A DNA stretch of 64,000 nt from Moniliophthora roreri (Eukaryota > Basidiomycota > Agaricomycetes > Agaricales > Marasmiaceae): the NCBI GenBank assembly GCA_001466705.2, contig LATX02000100.1:806001-870000 (forward strand), in the 5' to 3' direction. The notes beneath the pieces were generated by a model, which was not told the origin of the DNA, did no database searches, and saw only the letters and a program-made list of their open reading frames with translations. This document shows positions 36,902-47,367 of this stretch, piece after piece. The translations under genes were made by a program, and so were the position numbers. Each line of letters opens with the position of its first letter. Position 1 is the first letter of the stretch.

Positions 36902-37008
36902 GGGGGTATAGCTCAGCTGGGAGAGCAGCAGACTGAAGTCGTAGTCGAGACGGATACCGGTCATCCTTATTCATTCTGAAGGTCCCGCGTTCGATCCGCG
37001 GTACCCCC
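36902..37008 (+). tRNA. tRNA-Phe (GAA), overlap copy
   Basis: It is identical to 35065-35171. It is the copy with genuine downstream sequence, since the contig continues beyond 37087 into unique DNA. Confidence 0.8.
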
Positions 37009-37087
37009 ACTATTTACTTCGGGATGCTTGCGAATTACTTTTTATTTTGTTGTTTTACGTATCATCCCTCAGAATTTGTGCAAAACT

Positions 37088-37978
37088 GTTTTGACGCTTT
37101 TGTCACAAACCGCAAGCCATGTCATTTTGGAGGAAAATTGTGTCTTGTTTGGCTTTGTCTGCTGCCAAAAATTGCATGCATTTGCTAGTGATTATGACAC
37201 GTATAAAATACAATATATATGCAGAACCTCAGGATGAGTTGAATCTATGGTCTGGTAGGTTTCCCGGCATGCCGAAAATGCCGTAAAAGCGGGAAATGAT
37301 GATGTCATTTTATTGATGGGCCCCGGCCTCACCGCTAGCTCCTTTCTTTCACGATGAGGTAGGTGTGTGGTATTCTGAATATGCAGATCAATTAGCCCCG
37401 TATACATCAAGCGTTCCGTGAGCCGTAAAACTGCAGTGGCCGCCTCTTCTTCGAATCTTGATGCCTCTCCACGGGCGTTTTTGATCTCCTAGGTGTTTAT
37501 TCCTTCGTATTGTTGATAACTTGGAGCAGTTACGTCGCCGAAAATGATAGAGGTGAAGTTATCCCGACCTGTTCATGCTGGAAGTTTGCCGACTATTCAT
37601 TCGCTCTTGCACCCCCAGGGCAATACTATGTAACACTCTTCCAACCCACATTGTACACAATACCTTGAAGTCCTATTCGGCGCATCGGCACTACTTCACA
37701 CCCGACTCGGTAGAGAGAGAGGAAAATTATGACCTGTGCCAAGCTTTCATCTAGCACGCTGCTGCACTAGCACTCGCCGTCGGACTCGAATGCAATGCTC
37801 ATGTTTGTTTGCTGATCACTCATTCACTTTTGCACGCGGCCCTAACGGTCTTTACATTCTTCCGTCACGACCACTCGCACATATCGGTCTGATAAACATC
37901 TAGAGTTTCATCTTTGCATGGAACTCGGAGTAGAATGCAGTGCAGGCGAATTATCACCGTCTTCTGAACGTTTTGTCG
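37088..37978. other. No recognisable gene
   Basis: This is intergenic sequence between the tRNA-Phe and the secreted-protein gene. Short frames are not conserved, and no repeat or RNA gene is evident. Confidence 0.5.
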
Positions 37979-38020
37979 GTCAGCTGCCCGACGCTCAAGT
38001 GTCAACTTTGAGTATAAAAA
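37979..38020 (+). promoter_or_regulatory. TATA box and conserved upstream motif
   Basis: GTCAGCTGCCCGACGCTCAA lies just before AGTATAAAAAGG (38011-38020), about 50 bases upstream of the start codon at 38071. The same arrangement precedes the paralogue at 32197. Confidence 0.6.
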
Positions 38021-38070
38021 GGCCACTATTCTCTAGAATTCAGGATCCCAACACAACTTGGACCCCAGCC

Positions 38071-38664
38071 ATGAAATTCACCATTGCTACCCTCTTCCTC
38101 GCTGCTACCGCATCGACTGTACTCGCACAAACAAGCGAGGATCCCAACGCAGATTATGGCGTCATCTCCCCGGCTTCTGGAACCACGATCAGTATAAACA
38201 CGGTAAATTAGCCCTTGCTGCCTTTCCCCCATGTCCAAGTTCGTTTCTAACAGCTTTGACGACCTTGTAGCCCTTGAACGTCACCTTCAACCCACACCGT
38301 TTCTTCAAAGAATCCGCCAGAACCATCGACATATTCCTCATCTCAGGTGCTGAAACCTCTGCACCCAAATCTGGTCACCCCGCCAAGGAAGTTGTTACGG
38401 CAATGGAACCTAATACTCAAGTTCTTTGGAGTGGAATCACCACTCCGGCGTATCAGGTCAATATTGATTTGACACAGTTGGCCGCACCTGTTCCGGGTGA
38501 GCGGACTGTGTTGATTAAGGAGAGGTTTAATGGCTTTGGGGTGAGTAAAGAAAAAAAAAAATAGTTGCATACTTTGATTTGGTGACTGGGATGGCTGACG
38601 GTGACTATCATAGGGCGTTGACAGTACAGCGTTCTGGAGCCAGACATTCTCGGTGACTGAGTAG
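38071..38664 (+). CDS. Small secreted protein, unknown family
   Basis: Exons 38071-38202, 38271-38540 and 38614-38664 give 150 residues, with all junctions GT-AG and in frame. The N-terminus is a signal peptide (MKFTIATLFLAATASTVLA, probable cleavage after Ala19). The mature part of about 130 residues has conserved blocks shared with the paralogue: DYGVISPASGTTI, PLNVTFNPHRF, IDIFLISGAETS, VDIDLTQLAAPVPGERTVL-like and AFWSQTFSVTE. It has no cysteine in the mature part and no obvious catalytic motif. Length and signal peptide fit a small secreted fungal protein. The gene is intact and its paralogue is frameshifted. Confidence 0.8.
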
Positions 38665-39069
38665 GATTTCCAAAATTGAAGGGACACTGGAATGGGACTT
38701 GTTTGCATGTGCATATATACAGTTTATTCAAAACATTAAAACTTCATGGACGGACAGGCGCTAGTTGGGCGCTAGGCCAGCGCTTACGATTTCGCTCGGT
38801 AAACAAACTAATTTCAATTTCTTAAACCTAGGTATATGCATCTTGTATGCGTCACTTGTTAGTGGAGATAGGCATATTCTGGCTTACCGCCGAATTGTAT
38901 TGATTCCGCTTCTGACTGCAATCGAACACTCGGAAGGGCTCAGGTATTAGGACATCAACATGACAGGACCCTTTGCTTACTGGCCGAATGCTTCATCCCG
39001 TTAACCGACATTACCCCAAATCCTGCCGAGGTTTCACACACATCTTTCAACCGTGCACTTAGAATTATT
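38665..39069. other. No recognisable gene
   Basis: This is the 3' flank of the secreted-protein gene. No reading frame or repeat can be supported before the TIR element at 39070. Confidence 0.5.
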
Positions 39070-39665
39070 GGATGACTTCCCGTAAGGTTTTGATTCTCAT
39101 TTGTCGATTCTGACGACTTTCTGAGAGAAATATCAAATTGTTTTATGAACGGTTAATTCACCATGGCGTTCCCGTAAGGCCCTCAGAGGACTCGACGAGC
39201 GGCTAGGCTGGAGTTCCGAAGAACGCCGTGAGCTCCGGATGCATTGGAGACAGGTCGTGAGGTAGTATGCCCTTACGTCCATATTCTGTTGTGCAGTATA
39301 CTTACAGAGTTGGTAATCAGAAACGTCATGTCTTCTTCATGACATAGAGGTAAAATACGCAACGCATTGGGCGTGTTTGCGTGGATGAAGGCCTGGCAGT
39401 CTTCCGGAGTCACGTACCAAAAAGAGGTAAGGAGCGGTCGGGCAAGGGGAGAAATTTGAAATGAGAGGTGAAAACGCACGAAAACGCATTTAGGGAGGGG
39501 GTCCAGGGGCCTCCCTAAATCCCTGGTAAAAATAGATTTAGAACGACTTTTTTATTTCAAATCCCATTAAGAGAACGGTGGGTTCATGTGGGAAAATCTC
39601 GGATAATCCTTCTGAGACGATTAATTGCCTGATTTTAGGCGAAAAATCCTTACGGGAAGTCATCC
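39070..39665. mobile_element. TIR element (GGATGACTTCCCG family), copy 1
   Basis: The 596-bp unit is bounded by inverted GGATGACTTCCCGTAAGG and flanked by ATT on both sides (39067-39069 and 39666-39668). It carries a perfect 11-bp hairpin stem (39488-39498 with 39510-39520). Two reading frames are kept in all copies: a plus-strand stretch giving LDERLGWSSEERRELRMHW and a minus-strand stretch giving SFWYVTPEDCQAFIHANTPN. No transposase is recognised. Confidence 0.85.
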
Positions 39666-39702
39666 ATTTGCTTTGAAAAATCTCGACAAAACGAAATGGA
39701 CA

Positions 39703-40217
39703 TCATTTTCCGGCAAAGCTGTAATCTAGTGGGAGTCGTACATATGGTACATTTTGGTTCCAGCAAGTTACCGGTATCATTATGCTACGCTGCACCGTCT
39801 ACGAACGCGATTGTTCCGATCCAAAACACCACTATACGGTCCCCCCACAGTTCTCGGTACACAGTCTTCGTTGTGTAATTCTGCCGATTTGCTCGTCATC
39901 AGTATGCAGACAATGGAAAGAAAACGGAAAGCGTACCTGTAAACGTCTCATGAAACATTCTCAGCTCTATATCAAAATCAGTCTCCGGTTCTAACTCTCC
40001 ATCCTTTCTCCCCCTTTTGAACCCGGGCAGCTCAAAACTATTATCCCTCACCCCATTCCAACTATTCAGCAATCTATCCCGATTATTAAACACCATCATA
40101 AGCGAGTTTGTATACAGTTTTGATAGAGTAACGCCAAAGATTTGATGGAAAGCGCTTTTTTTTGCCATGATGAAGCACAAGAGGTCGGCGATAGCTACTG
40201 TGGCGGTAATGCTATTC
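39703..40217 (-). pseudogene. 3' part of DUF6534 gene, cut by contig join (overlap copy)
   Basis: Positions 39666-40217 are identical to 41703-42254 (offset 2037). The segment contains the C-terminal exon KLYTNSLMMVFNNRD and stops at the n at 40218. It is most likely the same locus as 41740-43202, seen from the neighbouring contig, and not a second gene. Confidence 0.75.
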
Positions 40218-40218
40218 N

Positions 40219-41040
40219 GCTTCAGAAAGAGCTAGTGAAGAATAAATATTGGATGACTTCCCGTAAGGTTTTGATTCTCATTTGTCGATTCTGACGACTT
40301 TCTGAGAGAAATATCAAATGGTTTTATGAACGGTTAGTTCACCATGGCGTTCCCGTAAGGCCCTCAGAGGATTCGACGAACGGCTAGGCTGGAGTTCCGA
40401 AGAACACCGTGAGCTCCGGATGCATTGGAGACAGGTCGTGAGGTAGTATGCCCTTACGTTTATATTCTGTTGTGCAGTGTACTTACAGAGTTGGTAATCA
40501 GAAACGTCATGTCTTCTTCATGACATAGAGGTAAAATACGCAACGCATTGGGCGTGTTTGCGTGGATGAAGGCCTGGCAGTCTTCCGGAGTCACGTACCA
40601 AAAAGAGGTAAGGAGCGGTCGGGCAAGGGGAGAAATTTGAAATGAGAGGCGAAAACGCACGAAAACGCATTTAGGGAGGGGGTCCAGGGGCCTCCCTAAA
40701 TCCCTGATAAAAATAGATTTAGAACGACTTTTTTATTTCAAATCGCATTAAGAGAACGGTGGGTTCATGCGGGAAAATCTCGGATAATCCTTCTGAGACG
40801 ATTAATTGCAAATTAATTGCCTGATTTTAGGCGAAAAATCCTTACGGGAAGTCATCCATTAATGAGAAGCTGATAAATGGAATGACAGAAATACATCCGT
40901 AGCCGCGAATTCTAACTATAGGCATTAGTTGTTGAAGCTTCAAGTCGATTCGTAAGGATTACAGCCTTACAAGTCAGAGGGCTGAGCTTCGACAAAATGA
41001 AGACTCACAGCGAGGGGTTTGATCCAGGAAGGAAAAGCTT
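40219..41040. other. Short interposed contig
   Basis: This 822-bp piece lies between two n characters and consists mainly of one TIR element copy and its flanks. It separates two contigs whose ends match each other, so its placement here is doubtful. Confidence 0.6.
40251..40857. mobile_element. TIR element (GGATGACTTCCCG family), copy 2
   Basis: The 607-bp copy has the same inverted ends and ATT on both sides (40248-40250 and 40858-40860). Its flanks differ from those of copies 1 and 3, so it is an independent insertion. It contains the same hairpin and the same two conserved reading frames. A short duplication (AATTGCAAATTAATTGC) near the right end explains the extra length. Confidence 0.85.
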
Positions 41041-41100
41041 NCCATATGGATGGAATAATATCGTTACTCGAGCTGCACCTGTCCGAGCGTCAAGAAAACT

Positions 41101-41702
41101 GGGTGACTTCCCGTAAGGTTTTGATTCTCATTTGTCGATTCTGACGACTTTCTGAGAGAAATATCAAATTGTTTTATGAACGGTTAATTCACCATGGGGT
41201 TCCGAACCCCGTAAGGCCCTCAGAGGATTCGACGAGCGGCTAGGCTGGAGTTCCGAAGAACACCGTGAGCTCCGGATGCATTGGAGACAGGTCGTGAGGT
41301 AGTATGCCCTTACGTTTATATTCTGTTGTGCAGTATACTTACAGTGTTGGTAATCAGAAACGTTATGTCTTCTTCATGACATAGAGGTAAAATACACAAC
41401 GCATTGGGCGTGTTTGCGTGGATGAAGGCCTGGCAGTCTTCCGGAGTCACGTACCAAAAAGAGGTAAGGAGCGGTCGGGCAAGGGGAGAAATTTGAAATG
41501 AGAGGTGAAAACGCACGAAAACGCATTTAGGGAGGGGGTCCAGGGGCCTCCCTAAATCCCTGATAAAAATAGATTTAGAATGACTTTTTTATTTCAAATC
41601 CCATTAAGAGAACGGTGGGTTCATGTGGGAAAATCTCGGATAATCCTTCTGAGACTATTAATTGCCTGATTTTAGGCGAAAAATCCTTACGGGAAGTCAT
41701 CC
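41101..41702. mobile_element. TIR element (GGATGACTTCCCG family), copy 3
   Basis: The 602-bp copy has left end GGGTGACTTCCCG and right end as in the others. The right flank (ATTTGCTTTG) is identical to that of copy 1, but the left flank (AAAACT) shows no ATT. Copy 1 has matching ATT on both sides of this same right flank. Copy 3 may therefore be a chimaeric contig start. Confidence 0.75.
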
Positions 41703-41739
41703 ATTTGCTTTGAAAAATCTCGACAAAACGAAATGGACA

Positions 41740-43202
41740 TCATTTTCCGGCAAAGCTGTAATCTAGTGGGAGTCGTACATATGGTACATTTTGGTTCCAG
41801 CAAGTTACCGGTATCATTATGCTACGCTGCACCGTCTACGAACGCGATTGTTCCGATCCAAAACACCACTATACGGTCCCCCCACAGTTCTCGGTACACA
41901 GTCTTCGTTGTGTAATTCTGCCGATTTGCTCGTCATCAGTATGCAGACAATGGAAAGAAAACGGAAAGCGTACCTGTAAACGTCTCATGAAACATTCTCA
42001 GCTCTATATCAAAATCAGTCTCCGGTTCTAACTCTCCATCCTTTCTCCCCCTTTTGAACCCGGGCAGCTCAAAACTATTATCCCTCACCCCATTCCAACT
42101 ATTCAGCAATCTATCCCGATTATTAAACACCATCATAAGCGAGTTTGTATACAGTTTTGATAGAGTAACGCCAAAGATTTGATGGAAAGCGCTTTTTTTT
42201 GCCATGATGAAGCACAAGAGGTCGGCGATAGCTACTGTGGCGGTAATGCTATTCGTCTCGAGAGTCAGGCGCGCGACCTTGGCGACAATAGCGTTGGTTT
42301 GTGGTGAATATCGTTCTCTCCTTCGGAGAAGCTGTACAAGGTAACATATTTGAACGTCGTTGCAAGGAGGTAGATGAAAGAGGACGCACGAAAAAAGTCA
42401 TACAACTGGTGATAATGATATCCGCAGTTGCCGACGTTACCAATCTAACAGCGACAGCAATAGCGAGGTTATTCTTGTGATTGGCACTTTCGTCCGGGCT
42501 GGCTATTACCTACATACGGCAATGCTACAATGATTAGCGCTGTGATATAGGAATGAGTAATGGGGGTAAACGCACAATTCTCGCAACCATTGCAGCGGCA
42601 GCGAGTTGTACACCAGCCATGACCACAATAACGATGAACAGGAATTTCGATCGTGAGAATGCCCATATTTTCCAGCCAAAGAACGTCTATCCATCCCGTA
42701 CCCTCATTAGTTTTGGAACGTGTGAAAAAGAAGGGTGTATAGTACGTACCTGAACAATTCCCCCGATAATACTTGTCAGAATGGGCACGTTTAACCACTC
42801 GGTGTATAACTGATCCAAACCTTTGGGATCTCCCCAACGAAAAGCGAACCACTGGCATGCGTCGTATGTGGCAGAGATAGTTTGAATCCAGTCCAGGACG
42901 AAGAGAACGTACACTGACAGGAAGTGAGTGAAGAAATCAGAGAAGGGGATACAGGGAACGTACCCAGCAACTTGAAAACGAGCCGATCCCCCCGAAAGAC
43001 AATGTGGTAGGCGTACACCTGTACACATAGTGCACCTATCAAGGCCCAGTTGAATGCGAAACCTATGAGGCGGGGGAACGCGCTGTTGTATTAGCATCTT
43101 GAGTCAGCTGGGCTTGCTGTGGACAAGAATGACCAACATCCAAGTGATATCTTGACGAGTGATATCTCGTAAAGACTTGCCTAGAGTGAGCGGTTGAGAC
43201 AT
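41740..43202 (-). CDS. DUF6534 domain membrane protein
   Basis: The start exon (43181-43202) encodes MSQPLTL and joins across a GC-AG intron to GFAFNWALIGALCVQVYAYH, giving the first membrane helix. Following exons give YVLFVLDWIQTISATYDACQ, then LYTEWLNVPILTSIIGGIVQ, then FFGWKIWAFSRSKFLFIVIV, the order typical of the family. The C-terminal exon gives the conserved KLYTNSLMMVFNNRD, and the last exon ends FAGK at 41740. The family is a basidiomycete group of predicted seven-helix membrane proteins with no established function. Middle exons (42250-42560) were only partly resolved. A TIR element lies 37 bases beyond the stop. Confidence 0.8.
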
Positions 43203-45376
43203 AAGGAGTTTAGGATTACCTCGTGCCTGGCAACCCGATTTAAGTAATACTTTGCTACCGTTGTACAAATCGGGGCGCGATATTTGAAATGAATAAAAGG
43301 TAAAGATGTGGAATAGATGTTAATGGCAGTTAGGTCTAATGATGGATCCAGGCAGCCCAAAGTTTGGGCTGTTTATGCTGAATTGGGTTCTGGCCCCAGC
43401 GAATATCATACACCTAAATCTTCGCCTGCGGCGCTAGAAACACTTGAAAACGATCTCTGGAGTATTTTGAGGCTTTCTGGAGCAGGTATGACGAAATACA
43501 AAAAAAAAATATTAGTGAAACGCACTGACCACCGACATGTAGCGCTGCCGTGGGACACAAGACCGCCCTACAAAGTCCTGCATGAATGCTGAACAGATTT
43601 CTACTTGGTGAACTTAGTACGTTGAAATTTTCGCACCTGTGGCTCCAATTTACTGTACTGGGGGGGCTTTCTACAACCTCAAGAGACAACTCAGACTCTT
43701 GGCTGAGCCCAGTTGATAAGTTCATTCCAAACAAATTTTCGCTGAACCTACCCTGGCTCCCGCCCTGCTCCCGCCGCAGGCGGGTGTTTTATGCCGAACC
43801 CAGACCCGTCGCTGAGCCCAATAATCCTGTTGACGTTGAGTGAGAAGCATTAGGCAATTTGGGAAGAGCCGAGGCGGAAGTAGGTACAGATACAGGTTTT
43901 GCTATCCGAGACCGAGCCTTATGGCCTGAATTTGTGGCTGATGACCTTTCTCAAAGTGTTCTGTTGTTTATGAGGTGATGATTATGAAGAGAAAGAGAGC
44001 GTGAGAGTTTCCACGTGGAATTCTTCCTTTTTTGGTCAGCCTGAGGGGTTCAAGCCCGTGCTTCCTCAAGTTGAGTCAATTTGGGTGCTGTGAAGCATTG
44101 GAATGTCGTCTAAGAGACCGGAAAACGTATGAGGGTAGTGTCCCAAACTGGGAATAATTTCATCCTTAACAATTGCGTCTCTCCGAGTCCTGGGAATTTC
44201 AGACCTCTGCCACGTCTGTCACATGACTCACAGCGTCCCTTCTGCTCTCTCCGTTTTGGGTGGTACTTTATTTTCTGTATCTCCATTCTGCATCTCTGAT
44301 GGAATTAGCTCAAAGTTCTGGACGTACTACACAACTCTGTAGCATTAAGAAAGGTACCTTGTATTAGGAACGAGGAACATCCTACTCTTTGTCTAGCTTC
44401 AGGCCAGGCCCAAAGTCATCGGCAGCTCTTTGGGAACTCAAGATTGAACACGGGTGAGTATCGGATATGTTGACAATCGTTTGTATACTGCGATAACAAA
44501 CCCTCTAGTGAACGTGATGTCCCCTTGGGTTCGCGAAGACTTCTCATGTATATCCGTGGTTCTTTTGACTGGCACGGCAGGCGGATCGATGACAGCCTGC
44601 GAGAAAGCTGAAGGTCACATAACGAGTCTTCCTGCACGAATGTTGAGACTTGCATTCAGTCCCTTCCTCATGGCTGAACTGGATGTTTATGGCAGACTGC
44701 TGGCATGTTGCGATTTTGATTAATATCTTGACAGGAACGCATGCTGATTTAAGGTTATGCAGCCACGGTATCGGACCCTCAACAACAGCGCTCGGAATGA
44801 TGAATGGACGGCATGTCGGGCCCAGAATGTTAATTCCGTTCACACTCCACCTGCCATTAAACGCCTCTTCTCAACATAGCCTTTCATTTACCCGCTTGGA
44901 GATCCGTTGCCGCGGTAGTGACTGCCATGCGTAACGACGCCATTTCGTCGATAGAGCCTTTCGTCAATAGAGCCATGAAGAGCTCAAATATATCCCTTCA
45001 TTCACAGAAGGCATCCAACACTCGACCGCGGCACAAAGGGACGCCGGGACTTGATATCGGTGCCAATGATATTTATGATTCCTGATTTCCGGAAGTTACA
45101 TTTGTGTTGAGGAACAACAGACGCTCATACTGTAACATACAGGATGCTTCTTTACTGATGGACTACTCAGATTGGCTGGATAGTCTACATCGGGGGAAAA
45201 GGAAGATCCCAGGGGTGACAGGGGGAGCGTGAATTATTTTAATACCACGCTCTGTTCTCCATAAAGACCGCCTAAGTTTTCATCTTCGTGTCTTCCTTCC
45301 CGCCGTGAATGACTTGAAGACCTTCAGCGTGGTGTATCTCGACTTCGCTCTTCTTTCGGTTGGATCAAGCTGCGGA
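43203..45376. other. No recognisable gene
   Basis: This is 2.2 kb of mixed sequence with several short frames on both strands (43317-43843, 44416-44934). None resembles a known family, although a GTGAGT...CTAG intron could be drawn near 44455-44510. It may contain the promoter of the downstream DUF6533 gene or a non-coding transcript. Confidence 0.4.
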
Positions 45377-47122
45377 ATGGTATCGGAGCTCATCAGCGGA
45401 GTACTTTCAGTCGTTGAAACAACTAAATATGCCGAGCGTACGTGTTTCTCACTTTCAATGGACACTATTCTGATCCATTTTCTTCTGCAGTTGCGGCTAG
45501 TACCATCATCTTGTTCGACCATCGTAAGTCATGGCCCTCTTCTAACCTTGTTTTATGGCTGACGCTTTCTGGTGGGTTCAAGTCATCACTCTGGATGATG
45601 AGGTATATGTCTTTCGTTCTCTTCCTCCATTTACGAGCTCATGTTTTCCATCTAGGTAGAGTTAATATGGGTGAGCAATGCTGCCTAATTGGATGCGTAT
45701 GAAACGCTAAGATATGGTATAGAAAAGCTCCTGGTCGATCGGAAAGGTTCTATTTTTCATTGTGAGTGAGACGATAATGTCCCTATTCTTTTCATTGACC
45801 TGACTCTCGATGTTCAGAATCGATATTACACCCTAGCATCTGTCATGTGAGTCACACAAAATTTCGATTCGCTTTTGTGCTCATGTTTTTGGGGACGGGT
45901 CAGCATTAACAATTACGGTGAGCAAACTCTTTCCTGGGATTCGCGCCACCGTCTGATTGGCGACTTGCCTTCAGCTCTCTTTGGAGCATCCGTTTCTGAT
46001 TCGGTGAGTGCCACCATCAGTTCTCCTCACACGTCATCGGCGCTCATGTTCGACAATTATAGTTGTAAGTTGTAACTCGTGAATGCTTCCAATGAATATT
46101 GATGGAGTATGAATGGGGTTATACAGTTGTGAGTCCAAGCCACCACGGACACGTTCGAAATCTAATACAGCGAATTTAGGTCATCGGTTCTTTTACTGGC
46201 AAGGATCCACCGGATTATTTGCGTGCATGATAGCAGAAAGTATGTCTTTGGTACTGCTAGTATCCAACCGATAATGCTGACCCGCTTGAATGCAGTCATA
46301 TTACAGATGCGGTTATACGCTTTATATTTCCTTAATAGAAGGGTTTTGGCGATCATGGTCACAACATTTATCTTAACATCAGCGAGTGCCGCTGCTATCA
46401 TGGGAGTGGTCCTATCAGGGGTCGAAGGTAAGTGAATGTTAACATTCTTGACTCGGAGGATGCTCATACTCGTACAGCTAAATCAAAGATCCCATTTATT
46501 CCAACAACGTTCTGTTTTCCTTCCAACGTACCCCACTACTTCTACGCCTTCTGGATCCCTATCCTCACATTCGAAACGGTACTCTGCAGCCTGGCGCTGT
46601 TCCGAGGATACCAAACGTTCAGGACTAGTGGATCACCGTTCCAGTCTGGACAGCGACTTATCGGAGTCCTGATTCGCGACTCGGTCGTGTACTTCTTGGT
46701 GTATGTTTACTTCTTTTTTTGTTACTTGACCTTCAATTGACCAACATTCCTAGTATGTTCGCCACCTACCTCACGAACCTGTTGGTGTGGGTATGGGATG
46801 TACGCTTCAACTTCTCGTCTTTTACGGACAAGCCTAATCATTCCCTAATCCCTAGATCAATTACCTCGAGGTCACTGTTGGGTTCTCTGTCGCCATGTCT
46901 TGCGTATTGGGCAACCGGGTCATCATCAACGTCCGGCAAGTGAACAAAGAGATGGAAACAGAGAAGAAAAGCCGCGAACGCACCAATAGCGTGAAGAAGA
47001 GTAAAATCCCCGAGCCCGAGCCCGTGATTGATTGTGATACGTTGACCGACATCGAGATGGCGCAATTGCGAACAATGCGGGTTGACTACGAGTATCTCCA
47101 GGAGGTGGAAGCCGATAATTAA
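45377..47122 (+). CDS. DUF6533 domain membrane protein with micro-exons
   Basis: The start MVSELISGVLSVVETTKYAE is followed by exons of 33, 20, 15, 39, 29 and 14 nt (45491-45523, 45583-45602, 45656-45670, 45723-45761, 45818-45846, 45904-45917), all with GT-AG introns and intact frame. They read STIILFDHLITLDDE, VELIW, KSSWSIGKVLFFI and NRYYTLASVI, the DUF6533 core. Later exons give FFYWQGSTGLFACMIAE, LQMRLYALYFLNRRVLAIMV, FWIPILTFETVLCSLALF, LIRDSVVYFLV and a C-terminal tail rich in Lys/Glu ending at 47122. Exon limits at 45970-46190 are uncertain. No lesion was seen. The product is a predicted multi-pass membrane protein of unknown role, paralogous to 28072-30064 and 19622-21644. Confidence 0.85.
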
Positions 47123-47367
47123 AATGTAAAGTAAGAATAAGTCTTAGTTTGTACTGTAGGTTAATTCGAGTTCTCCAATCTACCGTCAAGTTCGATTGAA
47201 AGACTTACCGAACTAAGAACTATCCACGCGCTTATTAACAGTTACAGTGCCGATGCAGGATTCCGCTAAATACCGCGGCACCCACGGCCACGTGTAAGCG
47301 CACTCTCACCACCGCTTGCGATGTCAGATAGTCCAAATTTTCGCCCCAAATCATCACATCTCGATCC

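Larger units (their letters stand above)
35252..37087. repeat. Assembly overlap: exact repeat of 33415-35250
   Basis: The sequence from the n at 35251 onward repeats the 1836 bases preceding that n at an offset of 1837, including the protein gene and both tRNAs. The repeat starts exactly at the join and ends where the first contig ends. This is the expected result when two overlapping contigs are placed side by side with an n. I therefore treat 33415-35250 and 35252-37087 as one locus. Confidence 0.9.
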
